Shown here: positions 24,762 to 33,208 of the stretch, piece after piece
Position numbering within the stretch: position 1 is the stretch's first letter
How the letters are laid out: each line of letters begins with the position of its first letter
Assembly: GCA_035547835.1 (NCBI GenBank)
Contig: DASZTW010000007.1
Coordinates: forward strand, 62,001-126,000
Direction of reading: 5' to 3'
Origin: Acidimicrobiales bacterium
GTDB lineage: Bacteria > Actinomycetota > Acidimicrobiia > Acidimicrobiales > Iamiaceae
DNA: 64,000 nucleotides
Translations under genes and position numbers: made by a program
The notes under the pieces: model-generated
What the model saw: only the letters and a program-made list of their open reading frames with translations
Databases searched by the model: none
Told to the model about the DNA's origin: nothing

Positions 24762-25358
24762 GTGCCCACCCGAGTCGTCATCGCCGAGGACGAAGCCATC
24801 ATCCGGCTCGACCTCAAGGAGACCCTCGAGGAAGAGGGCTACGAGGTGGTCGGCGAGACGGGTCGAGGCGACGAAGCGGTGCAGCTCGTGCGGGATCTGA
24901 GTCCCGACATCGCGATCCTCGACATCAAGATGCCCGGCCTCGACGGATTGTCGGCCGCTCGGGAGATCGCCGGCGAGCGCCGCGCCGCGGTGCTGATCCT
25001 CACGGCATTCAGCCAGCGCGACCTGATCGAACGAGCCCGCGACGCGGGCGCGCTCGCGTACCTGGTCAAGCCGTTCCAGCGCGCCGACCTGCTGCCCGCG
25101 CTCGAGGTGGCCCTCGCTCGCTTCCACGACATCAAGGCCTTGCACGATCAGGCCACGTCGCTGGAGAAGAAGCTGGAGACCCGCAAGGTGGTCGACCGGG
25201 CCAAGGGCCATCTGATGGACGAAGGCCACATGACCGAGCAGGCCGCGTTCGGCTTCATCCAGAAGACCGCGATGCGAGAGCGGCGGGCGATGATCGAGGT
25301 GGCCAACGACGTGCTCGACGGCACGATCGCGGTGCCTACCGAGTCCACGCACTCCTGA
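24762..25358 (+). CDS. pdtaR: Response regulator with ANTAR RNA-binding domain (PdtaR-like)
   Basis: This 198-residue protein has a receiver domain (IAEDEAIIRLDLKETLEE; phospho-acceptor Asp54 in AILDIKMPG; Lys in YLVKPFQ). It continues to a C-terminal ANTAR domain (LEKKLETRKVVDRAKGHLMDEGHMTEQAAFGFIQKTAM). ANTAR proteins bind paired hexaloop hairpins in mRNA and act as antiterminators. The mycobacterial homologue Rv1626 is phosphorylated by PdtaS, which is not seen here. The GTG start at 24762 follows a purine-rich Shine-Dalgarno. polA follows 93 bp later, the same neighbourhood as in mycobacteria. Confidence 0.9.
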   Translation: MPTRVVIAEDEAIIRLDLKETLEEEGYEVVGETGRGDEAVQLVRDLSPDIAILDIKMPGLDGLSAAREIAGERRAAVLILTAFSQRDLIERARDAGALAYLVKPFQRADLLPALEVALARFHDIKALHDQATSLEKKLETRKVVDRAKGHLMDEGHMTEQAAFGFIQKTAMRERRAMIEVANDVLDGTIAVPTESTHS

Positions 25359-25451
25359 GCAGCCACCCGCCGGCCGCTGCGGTCGCCCATCCCCGACGTT
25401 CCCCGCGGATCCCGGATCCCGCTGTCGGCTCGTCGCTTTAGCATCGGTCGG

Positions 25452-28154
25452 GTGACGCTTCTCCTCATCGACGGCAACTCGCTCACGTACCGGGCGTTCT
25501 TCGCCCTCCCGTCCGATCTCGCCACCGCCGGCGGCCAGGTCACGAACGCGGTGTTCGGGTTCACGTCGATGCTGATCAACCTGTTGCGCGACCACACACC
25601 CGACGGGATCGTCGTGGCCTTCGACCGGCCCGAGCCCACCTTCCGCCACGAGCGGGTCGCCACGTACAAGGGCAACCGCCAAGAGACCCCCGACTTGCTG
25701 GTGCAGCAGTTCGGCCTGGTCCGCCAAGTGATCGGCGCATTGAACATCCCGACGGTGGAAGCGGCCGGGTACGAGGCCGACGACATCATCGCCACGTTGG
25801 CCACCCAGGGCCGCGACAAGGGCCGCGACGTGATCGTCGTGACCGGCGACCGCGACGCCTACCAACTGGTCGAGGACCCCCACATCAGGGTGCTGTACAA
25901 CCGGCGGGGTGTGTCGGACTACGTGTTGTACGACGAGGCCGGCATCGCCGAGCGCACCGGTGTGAAGCCGGCCGACTACGTGCAGTACGCCGCCTTGCGG
26001 GGCGACACGTCCGACAACCTGCCCGGCGTGCCCGGGGTGGGGGAGAAGACCGCCGCCAAGCTGATCAACTCCTACGGCGGCCTCGACGGCATCTTCGAGC
26101 ACCTCGACGAGCAGACGCCGAAGCTGCGCCAGAATCTCGCCGACCACGAAGCGCAGGCCCGGGTCAACGCCGAGCTGATGGTGCTGTTGCGCGACGTGCC
26201 GCTCGACATCGGGCCCGATGACCTCACGTGGTCGCCCGACTTCGACGTCGAGGAAGTCCGGCGGCTGTTCGACTTCCTCGAGTTCCGCACGTTGTACGAA
26301 CGGCTGGCCGAGGCCGTCGACACCGACTTGGGCGCGGCGCCTGGCGGGCTCGAGGTGATCGAAGCCGAGCTCACCCGATGGGACGACGCCGCGGCCGCAG
26401 TCGCGGGCCTCGACGCGCTGGCGGCCCGGGGCGGGTCGTCGGGCGATGAGCTCGCACCGGTGGCGGTCGCCGCGGCCTGGGAGGGTGCGCCCGTCCGTAC
26501 CGCCCTCGAAGGGATCGCGCTGGTGACCGATCCCGTCGGCGCGGACGTGGCCTGGCTCCCCGCGGAGCTGCTGGGCGACGGCGGCGTCCGCCAGGCACTG
26601 GGCGCAGCGCTGGTCGGTCGGCGCTTCGCCGCACATGGCGCCAAGCCGCTGATGCGCGAGCTGCTGCGCGCTGGCCTGGCGGCTGACGGCCTGCACCTCG
26701 ACACGCAGATCGCCGCCTACCTCGTCGATCCGGCCGAGGCACGTTACGTGCTGGAGGAGCTGCTCGGGCGCTACGCGCGCCTCGAGCTGCCGGCCGGCGA
26801 CACCCCGCCTGAGGGCCAGCTCGATCTCGACGGCGGCACGGGCGTCGACGTGGCCCAGGTGACCGCGCGCCAGGCCCTGGCCGTCGACCGCCTGGTCGAG
26901 CCGATCAACGAGGTGCTCGTCCGCGACGGCCTCGACACCCTGAACCGTGAGATCGAGGTGCCGTTGGTGGGTGTGCTGGCGCGCATGGAGGACATTGGCG
27001 TGGGCGTCGACGCGGGCGAGCTCCGGCGCCTCAACGAGTACCTGATCGAGGAGACCCGCGCGCTCACTGCGGCAGTGCACGCCGCCGCCGGTCACGAGTT
27101 CAACGTGAACTCCACCCCGCAGTTGCGGGAGATCCTGTTCGACCAGCTCGGCCTCACCCCCACGAAGAAGACCAAGACCGGTTATTCCACCGATGCAGCC
27201 AGCCTCGAGAAGCTGGTGGGCGAGCACCCGATCGTCGAGCACCTCTTGCGCTACCGCGAAGTCGAGAAGCTGCGGTCGACGTACGGCGAAGGGCTGCTCG
27301 CCGAAGTCGACCCGGCGGACGGGCGCATCCACGCGACGTTCAACCAGACCGTGGCCCGCACCGGCCGCCTGTCGTCCGACGCGCCGAACCTGCACAACAT
27401 CCCGGTGCGGTCGGAGGAAGGGCGGGCGTTCCGCAAGGCGTTCGTGCCGGCCGAGGGTCGTGAGCTGCTGGTGGCCGACTACAACCAGATCGAGCTGCGC
27501 TGCATCGCCCACCTCGCCGAGGATCCGGGGCTGATCGCTGCGTTCGAGGCGGGCGACGACATCCACAACGCCACCGCGTCGCGCGTGTTCGGCGTCGACC
27601 CGTCCGAGGTCACCATCGAGCAGCGGTCGAAAGCGAAGATGGTGTCGTACGGCCTCGCGTACGGCATGGAGTCCTACGGGCTGAGCCAGCGGCTCGGCAT
27701 CCCGGTGGAGGAGGCCTCGGAGATCCTGAACGCCTACTTCTCCGCGTTCCCGGCGGTGAAGGCCTACATGGAGCAGACGGTCAAGGAAGCCCGCGAGCGC
27801 GGCTACACCGAGACGTTGTTCGGTCGCCGCCGGCCGATCCCCGAGCTGTTGAGCGACAACTACCGCATCCGCCAGGCCGGCGAGCGCCAAGCCATGAACG
27901 CCGGCATCCAAGGACTCGCCGCCGACATCTTCAAAGTGGCACTGGTGCGCCTCGACGACGAGCTCACTGCGGGTGGCTTCGCGAGTCGCCTCACGTTGCA
28001 GGTGCACGACGAGGTCCTCCTCGAGGTCGTCCTCGACGAGCACGACACGATGGTCAGCCTGGTCGAGCGCGTCCTGTGCGGCGCCGCCGACCTGCGCGTC
28101 CCCCTCGAGGTGAACCTCGCCTTCGGCGCCAACTGGGCCGACGCCAAGTCCTGA
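25452..28154 (+). CDS. polA: DNA polymerase I
   Basis: This 900-residue polymerase works in repair and lagging-strand processing. The N-terminal 5'-nuclease (LLLIDGNSLTYRAFFAL, VVTGDRDAYQLV, RGDTSDNLPGVPGVGEKTA) is intact. The middle region occupies the 3'-5' exonuclease position, but the expected DTET-type acidic motif reads ALVTDP and the other acidic motifs are not apparent, so proofreading is probably lost. The polymerase has motif A VADYNQIELR, motif B RSKAKMVSYGLAYGM with Tyr at the dNTP-selectivity position, and motif C LQVHDEVLLE. The GTG start at 25452 lacks a clear Shine-Dalgarno. Confidence 0.96.
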   Translation: MTLLLIDGNSLTYRAFFALPSDLATAGGQVTNAVFGFTSMLINLLRDHTPDGIVVAFDRPEPTFRHERVATYKGNRQETPDLLVQQFGLVRQVIGALNIPTVEAAGYEADDIIATLATQGRDKGRDVIVVTGDRDAYQLVEDPHIRVLYNRRGVSDYVLYDEAGIAERTGVKPADYVQYAALRGDTSDNLPGVPGVGEKTAAKLINSYGGLDGIFEHLDEQTPKLRQNLADHEAQARVNAELMVLLRDVPLDIGPDDLTWSPDFDVEEVRRLFDFLEFRTLYERLAEAVDTDLGAAPGGLEVIEAELTRWDDAAAAVAGLDALAARGGSSGDELAPVAVAAAWEGAPVRTALEGIALVTDPVGADVAWLPAELLGDGGVRQALGAALVGRRFAAHGAKPLMRELLRAGLAADGLHLDTQIAAYLVDPAEARYVLEELLGRYARLELPAGDTPPEGQLDLDGGTGVDVAQVTARQALAVDRLVEPINEVLVRDGLDTLNREIEVPLVGVLARMEDIGVGVDAGELRRLNEYLIEETRALTAAVHAAAGHEFNVNSTPQLREILFDQLGLTPTKKTKTGYSTDAASLEKLVGEHPIVEHLLRYREVEKLRSTYGEGLLAEVDPADGRIHATFNQTVARTGRLSSDAPNLHNIPVRSEEGRAFRKAFVPAEGRELLVADYNQIELRCIAHLAEDPGLIAAFEAGDDIHNATASRVFGVDPSEVTIEQRSKAKMVSYGLAYGMESYGLSQRLGIPVEEASEILNAYFSAFPAVKAYMEQTVKEARERGYTETLFGRRRPIPELLSDNYRIRQAGERQAMNAGIQGLAADIFKVALVRLDDELTAGGFASRLTLQVHDEVLLEVVLDEHDTMVSLVERVLCGAADLRVPLEVNLAFGANWADAKS

Positions 28155-28201
28155 GCGCCACGCGCGGAACGGGTGGGGTGCCGCCGCAACGATCCTTCTG
28201 C

Positions 28202-28254
28202 GCGTGGGAGGTGACCGCCGGGGTGGGATTTCACGCGCGGGACGGGTGGGTGCG
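28202..28254. repeat. Dispersed intergenic repeat, copy B
   Basis: Counterpart of 16707-16759, with the shared core GTGGGATTTCACGCGCG then GGGTGGGTG. A shorter third relative (CACGCGCGGAACGGGTGGGG) begins at about 28159. All three lie in the gap between polA and the methyltransferase gene or upstream of modA. Confidence 0.6.
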
Positions 28255-28285
28255 AACGGGTGGGTGCGAACAGGTGGGATGGAAT

Positions 28286-28324
28286 GGGTGGGTCGAGGGT
28301 GGGGTGGGCGCGCGAGGGTGGGGG
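28286..28324 (+). promoter_or_regulatory. G-quadruplex-prone leader
   Basis: Seven runs of at least three G occur within 39 bases on the coding strand, with loops mostly of 1-4 bases. The last run ends one base before the methyltransferase GTG at 28326, so it also overlaps the Shine-Dalgarno region. A quadruplex in DNA or mRNA could influence expression (inference). Confidence 0.5.
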
Positions 28325-28325
28325 T

Positions 28326-29123
28326 GTGACCGATCGCGACCACTGGTTCGAGGACGTGGCCGACCACCTCGGGGCCGCCTACCTCCGCTACTCGTTCACG
28401 AAGGGCACCGAGCAGGAAGTCGGGTTCTTGGTCGACGCGTTGGGCCTCGAGCCGGGGATGTCGGTGCTCGACGTCGGCTGCGGGCCAGGTCGCCACGCGC
28501 TGGCGTTGGCTCGCCGGGGGATCGACGTGACCGGGATCGACATCAGCCAGCGCTTCGTCGACTTGGCCAACGAAGCCGCCGAGGTCATGACGGCCGGCAA
28601 TCCGCCCTCCGACGCCGACGCATCCGGTGCTGAGGCCGGTGTCGAGGCCGGCCGGGCGACGTTCGAACGACGAGACGCCCGCCACCTCGACTACGACAGC
28701 GACTTCGACGCGGCCATCTCGTTGTGCCAGGGGGCGTTCGGCCTCGCCGGAGGTCCCGCGGCGTCGAGCCTCGATCCCGACGTGAGCGTGCTGGCCGGGA
28801 TCGCGCGGGCGGTGCGTCCCGGGGGCATGGTGGCCCTCAGCGCCTTCTCTGCCTACTTCCAGGTGCGCTTCCTCGAGTCGACCGACGACTTCGACGCGGC
28901 GTCGGGGGTGAACCACGAACGCACCACGATCCGCTCCGAAGAGGGCGTGGACACCGAGACCGAGTTGTGGACCACCTGCTTCACGCCTCGGGAGCTGCGC
29001 CTGCTGTGCGCTTCGGTCGGCCTCACCGTGCGCGACCTCTGGTCGGTGTCGACGGGTCGCTATGCCGAGCAGCCCGCCGACATCGATCACCCCGAGTTCC
29101 TGGTGGTGGCGAGCCGCGGGTGA
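28326..29123 (+). CDS. Class I SAM-dependent methyltransferase
   Basis: This 265-residue Rossmann methyltransferase has motif I MSVLDVGCGPGRHALALARRGIDVTGIDIS, motif II FDAAISLCQGAFGL and motif III GIARAVRPGGMVALSAFSAYF. The substrate is unknown; the acceptor part has no marker motif. The start GTG at 28326 follows the GAGGGTGGGGG stretch. An upstream ATG at 28260 would add 22 low-complexity residues and is unlikely. It lies between polA and rpsA. Confidence 0.88.
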   Translation: MTDRDHWFEDVADHLGAAYLRYSFTKGTEQEVGFLVDALGLEPGMSVLDVGCGPGRHALALARRGIDVTGIDISQRFVDLANEAAEVMTAGNPPSDADASGAEAGVEAGRATFERRDARHLDYDSDFDAAISLCQGAFGLAGGPAASSLDPDVSVLAGIARAVRPGGMVALSAFSAYFQVRFLESTDDFDAASGVNHERTTIRSEEGVDTETELWTTCFTPRELRLLCASVGLTVRDLWSVSTGRYAEQPADIDHPEFLVVASRG

Positions 29124-29344
29124 TCCACCAACTGGTCCTCAGGCCGGCGGCCGATGGGTCCGTCTGGAAAGCGATCATCGCGCCGGTGCCGCGTTGGGCG
29201 GCGGAAGCTGGGTTGCGAAGCGCCCAGTGATGCGGGTCTCGCCGCCGGTGTGCGCAGTGGCCACGGTCGCGCAATCGCACCCTGTGGCCTTCCGTTGTGG
29301 CCGGCGCCAAGCCCGCTCGGGCCAGGGCCGGGTCGCTCGGGCGT
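29124..29344. other. Intergenic gap without recognised feature
   Basis: The 221 bp between the methyltransferase stop and the PhyH relic stop shows no convincing gene, RNA or repeat. It may be further decayed remains of the event that truncated the PhyH gene. Confidence 0.4.
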
Positions 29345-29644
29345 TCACCGATAGATGGTGTGGGTCACCATCATGCGGGGCCGGTCGGCGGTGTTGGCCG
29401 ATGCGCAGTGCAGCAGCCAAGGGTGCAGGAGGACGACATCGCCGGCGCTGCCCGTCAGTTCTCGTACACGAACCCGGATGCCGTCGATCTCGGCGTCGTC
29501 GAGCATGAATCGCCGGATGCGCTCAACGGGGTCGTTCGCCTCGGCGGCGGTGAACAGCTCCGCGAACCAGCTGTGGTCTCCCAGCAGTTGCTTGACCACG
29601 GCGGAGCGCCCATTCAGGCCGGGAGCGTGGTGACGATCCGCCGG
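29345..29644 (-). pseudogene. C-terminal relic of a phytanoyl-CoA dioxygenase (PhyH) family gene
   Basis: The readable segment HHAPGLNGRSAVVKQLL ... ELTGSAGDVVLLHPWLLHCAS ... RPRMMVTHTIYR matches the C-terminal third of PhyH-type Fe(II)/2-oxoglutarate dioxygenases, with the distal iron His and the 2-oxoglutarate Arg. The N-terminal two thirds, including the HxD motif, are absent. Upstream sequence runs into the rpsA leader and its frame gives no PhyH similarity. There is no credible start codon or Shine-Dalgarno at the break, so this looks like a truncated remnant. The 5' limit is approximate. Confidence 0.65.
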
Positions 29645-29756
29645 CTGGGGCCTTTCCGCCCGCCTCAGGTGGGGTGGTAGCTTGTCGGGTCCGTGCGTGC
29701 CCGTTTGGCGCGCCCACGTCCCTGTCCCCGAATCCCTGTCCGCCGAAAGAGATCCC

Positions 29757-31175
29757 GTGTCCGACTCGACTGCCACCGTAAACCCCGACGCCCCGACCGA
29801 CGATTACGTCCCCCGCCAGATCACTGCCGACGACCTCGACGTCTCCTTCGAGGAAGCCATCGACGGCACCATGGTGAACGTCGAGGACGGCCAGATCGTC
29901 GAAGGCACGGTGGTCCGGGTCGATCGTGACGAGGTGCTGCTCGACATCGGCTTCAAGTCCGAGGGTGTGATCCCGGCCAAGGAGCTGTCGATCCGCAACG
30001 ACGTCGACCCGTCGGAGATCGTCAAGCTCGGCGACGCGGTCGAGGCCCTGGTCCTCACCAAGGAAGACAAAGACGGCCGGCTGATCCTGTCGAAGAAGCG
30101 TGCGCAGTACGAGCGGGCGTGGGGCGACATCGAGAAGATCAAGGAAGACGACGGGGTGGTGCGAGGGCCCGTCATCGAGGTGGTCAAGGGCGGCCTCATC
30201 CTCGACATCGGCCTGCGAGGATTCCTGCCGGCATCGCTCGTGGAGCTGCGCCGGGTGCGCGACCTGCAGCCGTACGTCGGCCGCACACTCGAAGCCAAGA
30301 TCATCGAGCTCGACAAGAACCGCAACAACGTCGTGCTCAGCCGCCGCGCGTGGCTCGAGGAGACCCAGCGCGAGCAGCGCGAGGAGTTCCTCGAGAACCT
30401 GAAGCCCGGCGAGATCCGCAACGGTGTCGTCAGTTCCGTCGTGAACTTCGGCGCGTTCGTCGACCTCGGCGGGATGGACGGGCTCATCCACGTTTCGGAG
30501 CTGTCGTGGAAGCACGTCGACCACCCCGGGTCGGTTGTGGCAGTCGGCGACGAGGTCACCGTGCAGGTGCTCGACGTCGATCTCGACCGTGAGCGCATCA
30601 GCTTGTCGCTCAAGGCCACCCAGCAGGACCCGTGGCAGGAGTTCGCCGGCAGCCACCGCGTGGGCGAGTTGGTGTACGGCCGGGTCACCAAGCTGGTGCC
30701 GTTCGGTGCCTTCGTGCAGGTGGGCGACGGTATCGAGGGGCTCGTGCACATCTCGGAGATGTCGGCGCACCACGTCGAGCTGCCCGAGCAGGTCGTCACG
30801 CCGGGCGAGGAGCTGTGGGTCAAGATCATCGACCTCGACCTCCAGCGCCGCCGCATCAGCTTGTCGATCAAGCAGGCTGCCGAAGGCGGCGTTGTGGCTG
30901 CCGAGTACCAGGAGCACTTCGGCGAGCACGCCTACGACGACGAGGGCAACTACATCGGCGGCGGCACTGACCCCGACGCCGAGCAGGCCTGGGCCGAGTA
31001 CTACGCCGACCAGGGCGGCGAGGCTGGCGAAGGCGCGCCTGCCGCTGAAGCGCCGGCTGCTGACGTCGCGGAGGCGCCAGCTGCCGAGGCCGCGCCGGCC
31101 GAGTCCGAGGCGGCTCCCGAAGCGGTCGCTGAGGAGGCCCCCGCCGCCGAGCCCGAGGCACCCACCGAAGGCTGA
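29757..31175 (+). CDS. rpsA: 30S ribosomal protein S1
   Basis: This 472-residue RNA-binding protein helps recruit mRNA to the 30S subunit. Four S1 domains can be read at about residues 45-115, 135-200 (VIEVVKGGLILDIGLRGFLPASL), 215-285 (NFGAFVDLGGMDGLIHVSEL) and 300-370 (PFGAFVQVGDGIEGLVHISEM). The C-terminus is a long Ala/Pro/Glu-rich acidic tail. The start GTG at 29757 follows AAAGAGA. Four domains rather than six are usual for actinobacteria. A strong hairpin follows the stop at 31182. Confidence 0.96.
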   Translation: MSDSTATVNPDAPTDDYVPRQITADDLDVSFEEAIDGTMVNVEDGQIVEGTVVRVDRDEVLLDIGFKSEGVIPAKELSIRNDVDPSEIVKLGDAVEALVLTKEDKDGRLILSKKRAQYERAWGDIEKIKEDDGVVRGPVIEVVKGGLILDIGLRGFLPASLVELRRVRDLQPYVGRTLEAKIIELDKNRNNVVLSRRAWLEETQREQREEFLENLKPGEIRNGVVSSVVNFGAFVDLGGMDGLIHVSELSWKHVDHPGSVVAVGDEVTVQVLDVDLDRERISLSLKATQQDPWQEFAGSHRVGELVYGRVTKLVPFGAFVQVGDGIEGLVHISEMSAHHVELPEQVVTPGEELWVKIIDLDLQRRRISLSIKQAAEGGVVAAEYQEHFGEHAYDDEGNYIGGGTDPDAEQAWAEYYADQGGEAGEGAPAAEAPAADVAEAPAAEAAPAESEAAPEAVAEEAPAAEPEAPTEG

Positions 31176-31181
31176 AGCACC

Positions 31182-31201
31182 CCGCCGGGCGATCCCGGCG
31201 G
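31182..31201 (+). terminator. Hairpin terminator after rpsA
   Basis: CCGCCGGG-CGAT-CCCGGCGG is an 8-bp perfect GC stem with a 4-base loop, 6 bases after the rpsA stop. There is no T-run, as is common in high-GC actinobacteria. It also separates rpsA from the convergent membrane-protein gene. Confidence 0.75.
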
Positions 31202-31245
31202 CCAGGTCCGCTCGGCTCGACGTCTGCGCTCGTGGCGCTGGAGCG

Positions 31246-32736
31246 TCACCGCTTCGGGACGAACACGACCCAGTCTCTGTCGTGGTACGCCACGCGCCAG
31301 TCGTTCGACGCCTTCAACAAGTCGGTGAGCGGCGAGCTGCGCTTCCAGAGGATCGCGTCGGGGTGCCACCTCGTGATGACCTCACGCCAGCCGGGCTTCA
31401 CGTTGAGCAGGATGTCGTGCTCGCGGTTCATCTCGTTGGAGTACATGTCGAAGCGGTCGTCGAAGAACACGTTGGCGTTGGTGCCGAATCGGTACTCCCA
31501 GTAGTTCCCGACGATGTCGCGAGCGATCACGCGGTGGCCGGGACCGATCAAGTCGTGCTGTTGGAGGTACGCCGTCGCCCGGACGGGGTAGGCGCTGAAG
31601 TCCCACGACGGCTGGCGCAGCGAGCTGACACCAGCCAGGACGGCGATGGCCACGAGACCGGCCGCGGCCAGGCGCAGTGTGGGCGAGCGCCGTTCGCCGG
31701 CGAGCGAGCCGAGGTCGGACAGCCCGTCGGCAAGCACGGGCACGAGGACCACGCTGGCCACGACGATGTTGCGTGCCCCGAGGAGCGCGCAGGCGACGAA
31801 CGCGGCGGTCAGCAGGCCGTTTCGGTACGACGGTCGACGTGCCACGCACACGATGGCGATCACCGCGGCGACCAGGAAGGCCCGCTGGTCGGTCGCGACG
31901 AACTTCGGCGCCTGCCACTCGACCACGTTCGCCAACACCTTGGTACGACGCACGAGGTCGATGGGGAACGTGAGGGCCGACAAGCCGAGCGGGCCGACCG
32001 CCCCGAGAACGGCGCCGCCGACCGACCACGCGATGCACCGCACGGTGTGCGTGGTCGGCAGGTGGTCAGCGCGACTGCCGACGAACCAGACGGCGAGCAA
32101 CACGAGGCCCAGGGGCCAGGAACCGTGGCAGTTGACGCACAGCCAGAACAGGGGAAGGAGCCAGAACGGTCGGCGGTCCTCGCGGAGGATGACCAGGGTG
32201 ACGGCCAGGAAGATCAGCCCGAACATGTAGGGCCGGCTCGCCCACAAGCCGGCGCCGACCACGAGGGTGAACCCCGCGATCAGCACCCGGGGGACGAGAG
32301 TCTTGGCGTCGCGTGTGAGGCGCCAGACGAGCGCCATGAGCGCCGCGGTCAGGGCTCCGCAGAGCAGCCGGATGGCGGTGGCGCCGGCGATCTTCTCGGC
32401 GGTGGCGTACAGGATGGCGGGGATCCAGCTCTGCGCCACCCACGGTGACCCGTGCGCGGTGAACGAGTACGGGTCGGTGTGCGGGAAGTGGCCGCCGAGG
32501 ATGAGGCGTCCGGTGGCGAGATGGGTGAGGAAGCTGTTGTCGCTCAGCGCGCGTGCGCCCACGAGGAAGGCGACGACCATGAAGGCGATGCCCGCCACGG
32601 CGGACAGGGGGACGCCACCGCGTGCAGGACTTCGGGTCGGGGCTGTCCCGGTGGTGTCGATGTCGTCCGCCGGTGGGCCCGAGGTGGCCGCCTTCGTGGC
32701 TGTCGAGGGGCTTGCTGATGTTGGTGCCATCTGCAT
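31246..32736 (-). CDS. Polytopic membrane protein, possible GT-C-like glycosyltransferase
   Basis: This 496-residue protein has a short Pro/Thr/Ala-rich N-terminal tail and about ten hydrophobic segments. A short loop after the first helix, GHFPHTDPYSFTAHGSPWVAQSWIP, and a C-terminal soluble part, FGTNANVFFDDRFDMYS, suggest a GT-C-type fold or polymer-related protein. The Asp in the first loop (HTDPYS) fits that class. No specific family is recognised. The ATG at 32736 follows GAGAGG; an ATG at 32730 is an alternative. It lies downstream of flp, separated by a strong terminator. Confidence 0.7.
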   Translation of the reverse strand: MQMAPTSASPSTATKAATSGPPADDIDTTGTAPTRSPARGGVPLSAVAGIAFMVVAFLVGARALSDNSFLTHLATGRLILGGHFPHTDPYSFTAHGSPWVAQSWIPAILYATAEKIAGATAIRLLCGALTAALMALVWRLTRDAKTLVPRVLIAGFTLVVGAGLWASRPYMFGLIFLAVTLVILREDRRPFWLLPLFWLCVNCHGSWPLGLVLLAVWFVGSRADHLPTTHTVRCIAWSVGGAVLGAVGPLGLSALTFPIDLVRRTKVLANVVEWQAPKFVATDQRAFLVAAVIAIVCVARRPSYRNGLLTAAFVACALLGARNIVVASVVLVPVLADGLSDLGSLAGERRSPTLRLAAAGLVAIAVLAGVSSLRQPSWDFSAYPVRATAYLQQHDLIGPGHRVIARDIVGNYWEYRFGTNANVFFDDRFDMYSNEMNREHDILLNVKPGWREVITRWHPDAILWKRSSPLTDLLKASNDWRVAYHDRDWVVFVPKR

Positions 32737-32802
32737 GCCTCTCTCGTCGGCCGTGGCAGAGGTGACAAAAGGGATGTGGGGGAAGTGCATCGGAAAACGT
32801 GA

Positions 32803-32832
32803 AGAGGGGGCGGGCCGAAGCCCGCCCCCTCT
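32803..32832 (-). terminator. Strong UUCG-loop terminator after flp
   Basis: Thirteen-bp perfect arms (AGAGGGGGCGGGC and its complement) enclose a 4-base loop that reads TTCG on the transcribed strand, closed by C-G, which is the stable UUCG tetraloop. On the minus strand the stem is followed by TCACGTTTTCC, a partial T-run, 19 bases after the flp stop. Confidence 0.88.
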
Positions 32833-32851
32833 CACCCACCGAGTGGGTTGA

Positions 32852-33040
32852 TCAGCCGATGGTGCTGCCGACCGTGCTCAGGCGCTTGCTGGCATTGGTG
32901 CCGACGAGCTGCATGGCGACGATCGCCGCCACCGCGATGAGGGCCACGAGGAGCACGTACTCCACCAGCGACGCGCCACGCTCGGTCTGACCGAAGCGGG
33001 CACGCAGGAACATGGCGACGTTCTCGTACAGGTTGACCAT
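32852..33040 (-). CDS. flp: Flp-type pilin
   Basis: This 62-residue structural pilin has a short leader ending in a G/A processing site (TERGASLVEYVLLVALIAVAAIVAMQLV), with the Glu and Tyr after the cleavage site that are typical of Flp pilins, and one hydrophobic helix. A good Shine-Dalgarno (GGAGG) precedes the ATG at 33040. Own upstream region and a strong terminator suggest a separate, abundant transcript. Export would use the TadA/TadB/TadC machinery encoded upstream. A prepilin peptidase gene is not present in the window. Confidence 0.93.
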   Translation of the reverse strand: MVNLYENVAMFLRARFGQTERGASLVEYVLLVALIAVAAIVAMQLVGTNASKRLSTVGSTIG

Positions 33041-33123
33041 TGGATTGCCTCCGGGGTTCGCGGCCCCCAGCAGGGAAGCCGTGTGTCTTGTCCCGTATCC
33101 ATCGGTGCCCGGGCGACGACCTG

Positions 33124-33143
33124 AATGGGTCTGATGGCCCATT
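33124..33143. promoter_or_regulatory. Inverted repeat upstream of flp
   Basis: AATGGG-N8-CCCATT forms a perfect 6-bp inverted repeat about 84 bp upstream of the flp start and downstream of the response-regulator gene. It is a candidate binding site for the neighbouring NarL-type regulator (inference). Confidence 0.4.
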
Positions 33144-33208
33144 TGTCGATGGCCCCCTCAGCAGGCCCGGCCGCCCGCGTCTCGGGGGTTGCGGCGTACC
33201 CGCGCGGC

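Noticed and set aside
28260-28325. Upstream ATG start for the methyltransferase at 28260
   Set aside because: It would translate a GGGTGGG repeat into low-complexity Gly/Trp-rich sequence; homologues should start near TDRDHWFEDVA.
23952-29090. Minus-strand frame of about 1,700 codons opposite polA and pdtaR
   Set aside because: Composition-driven antisense frame; the plus strand encodes complete PolA and ANTAR regulator.
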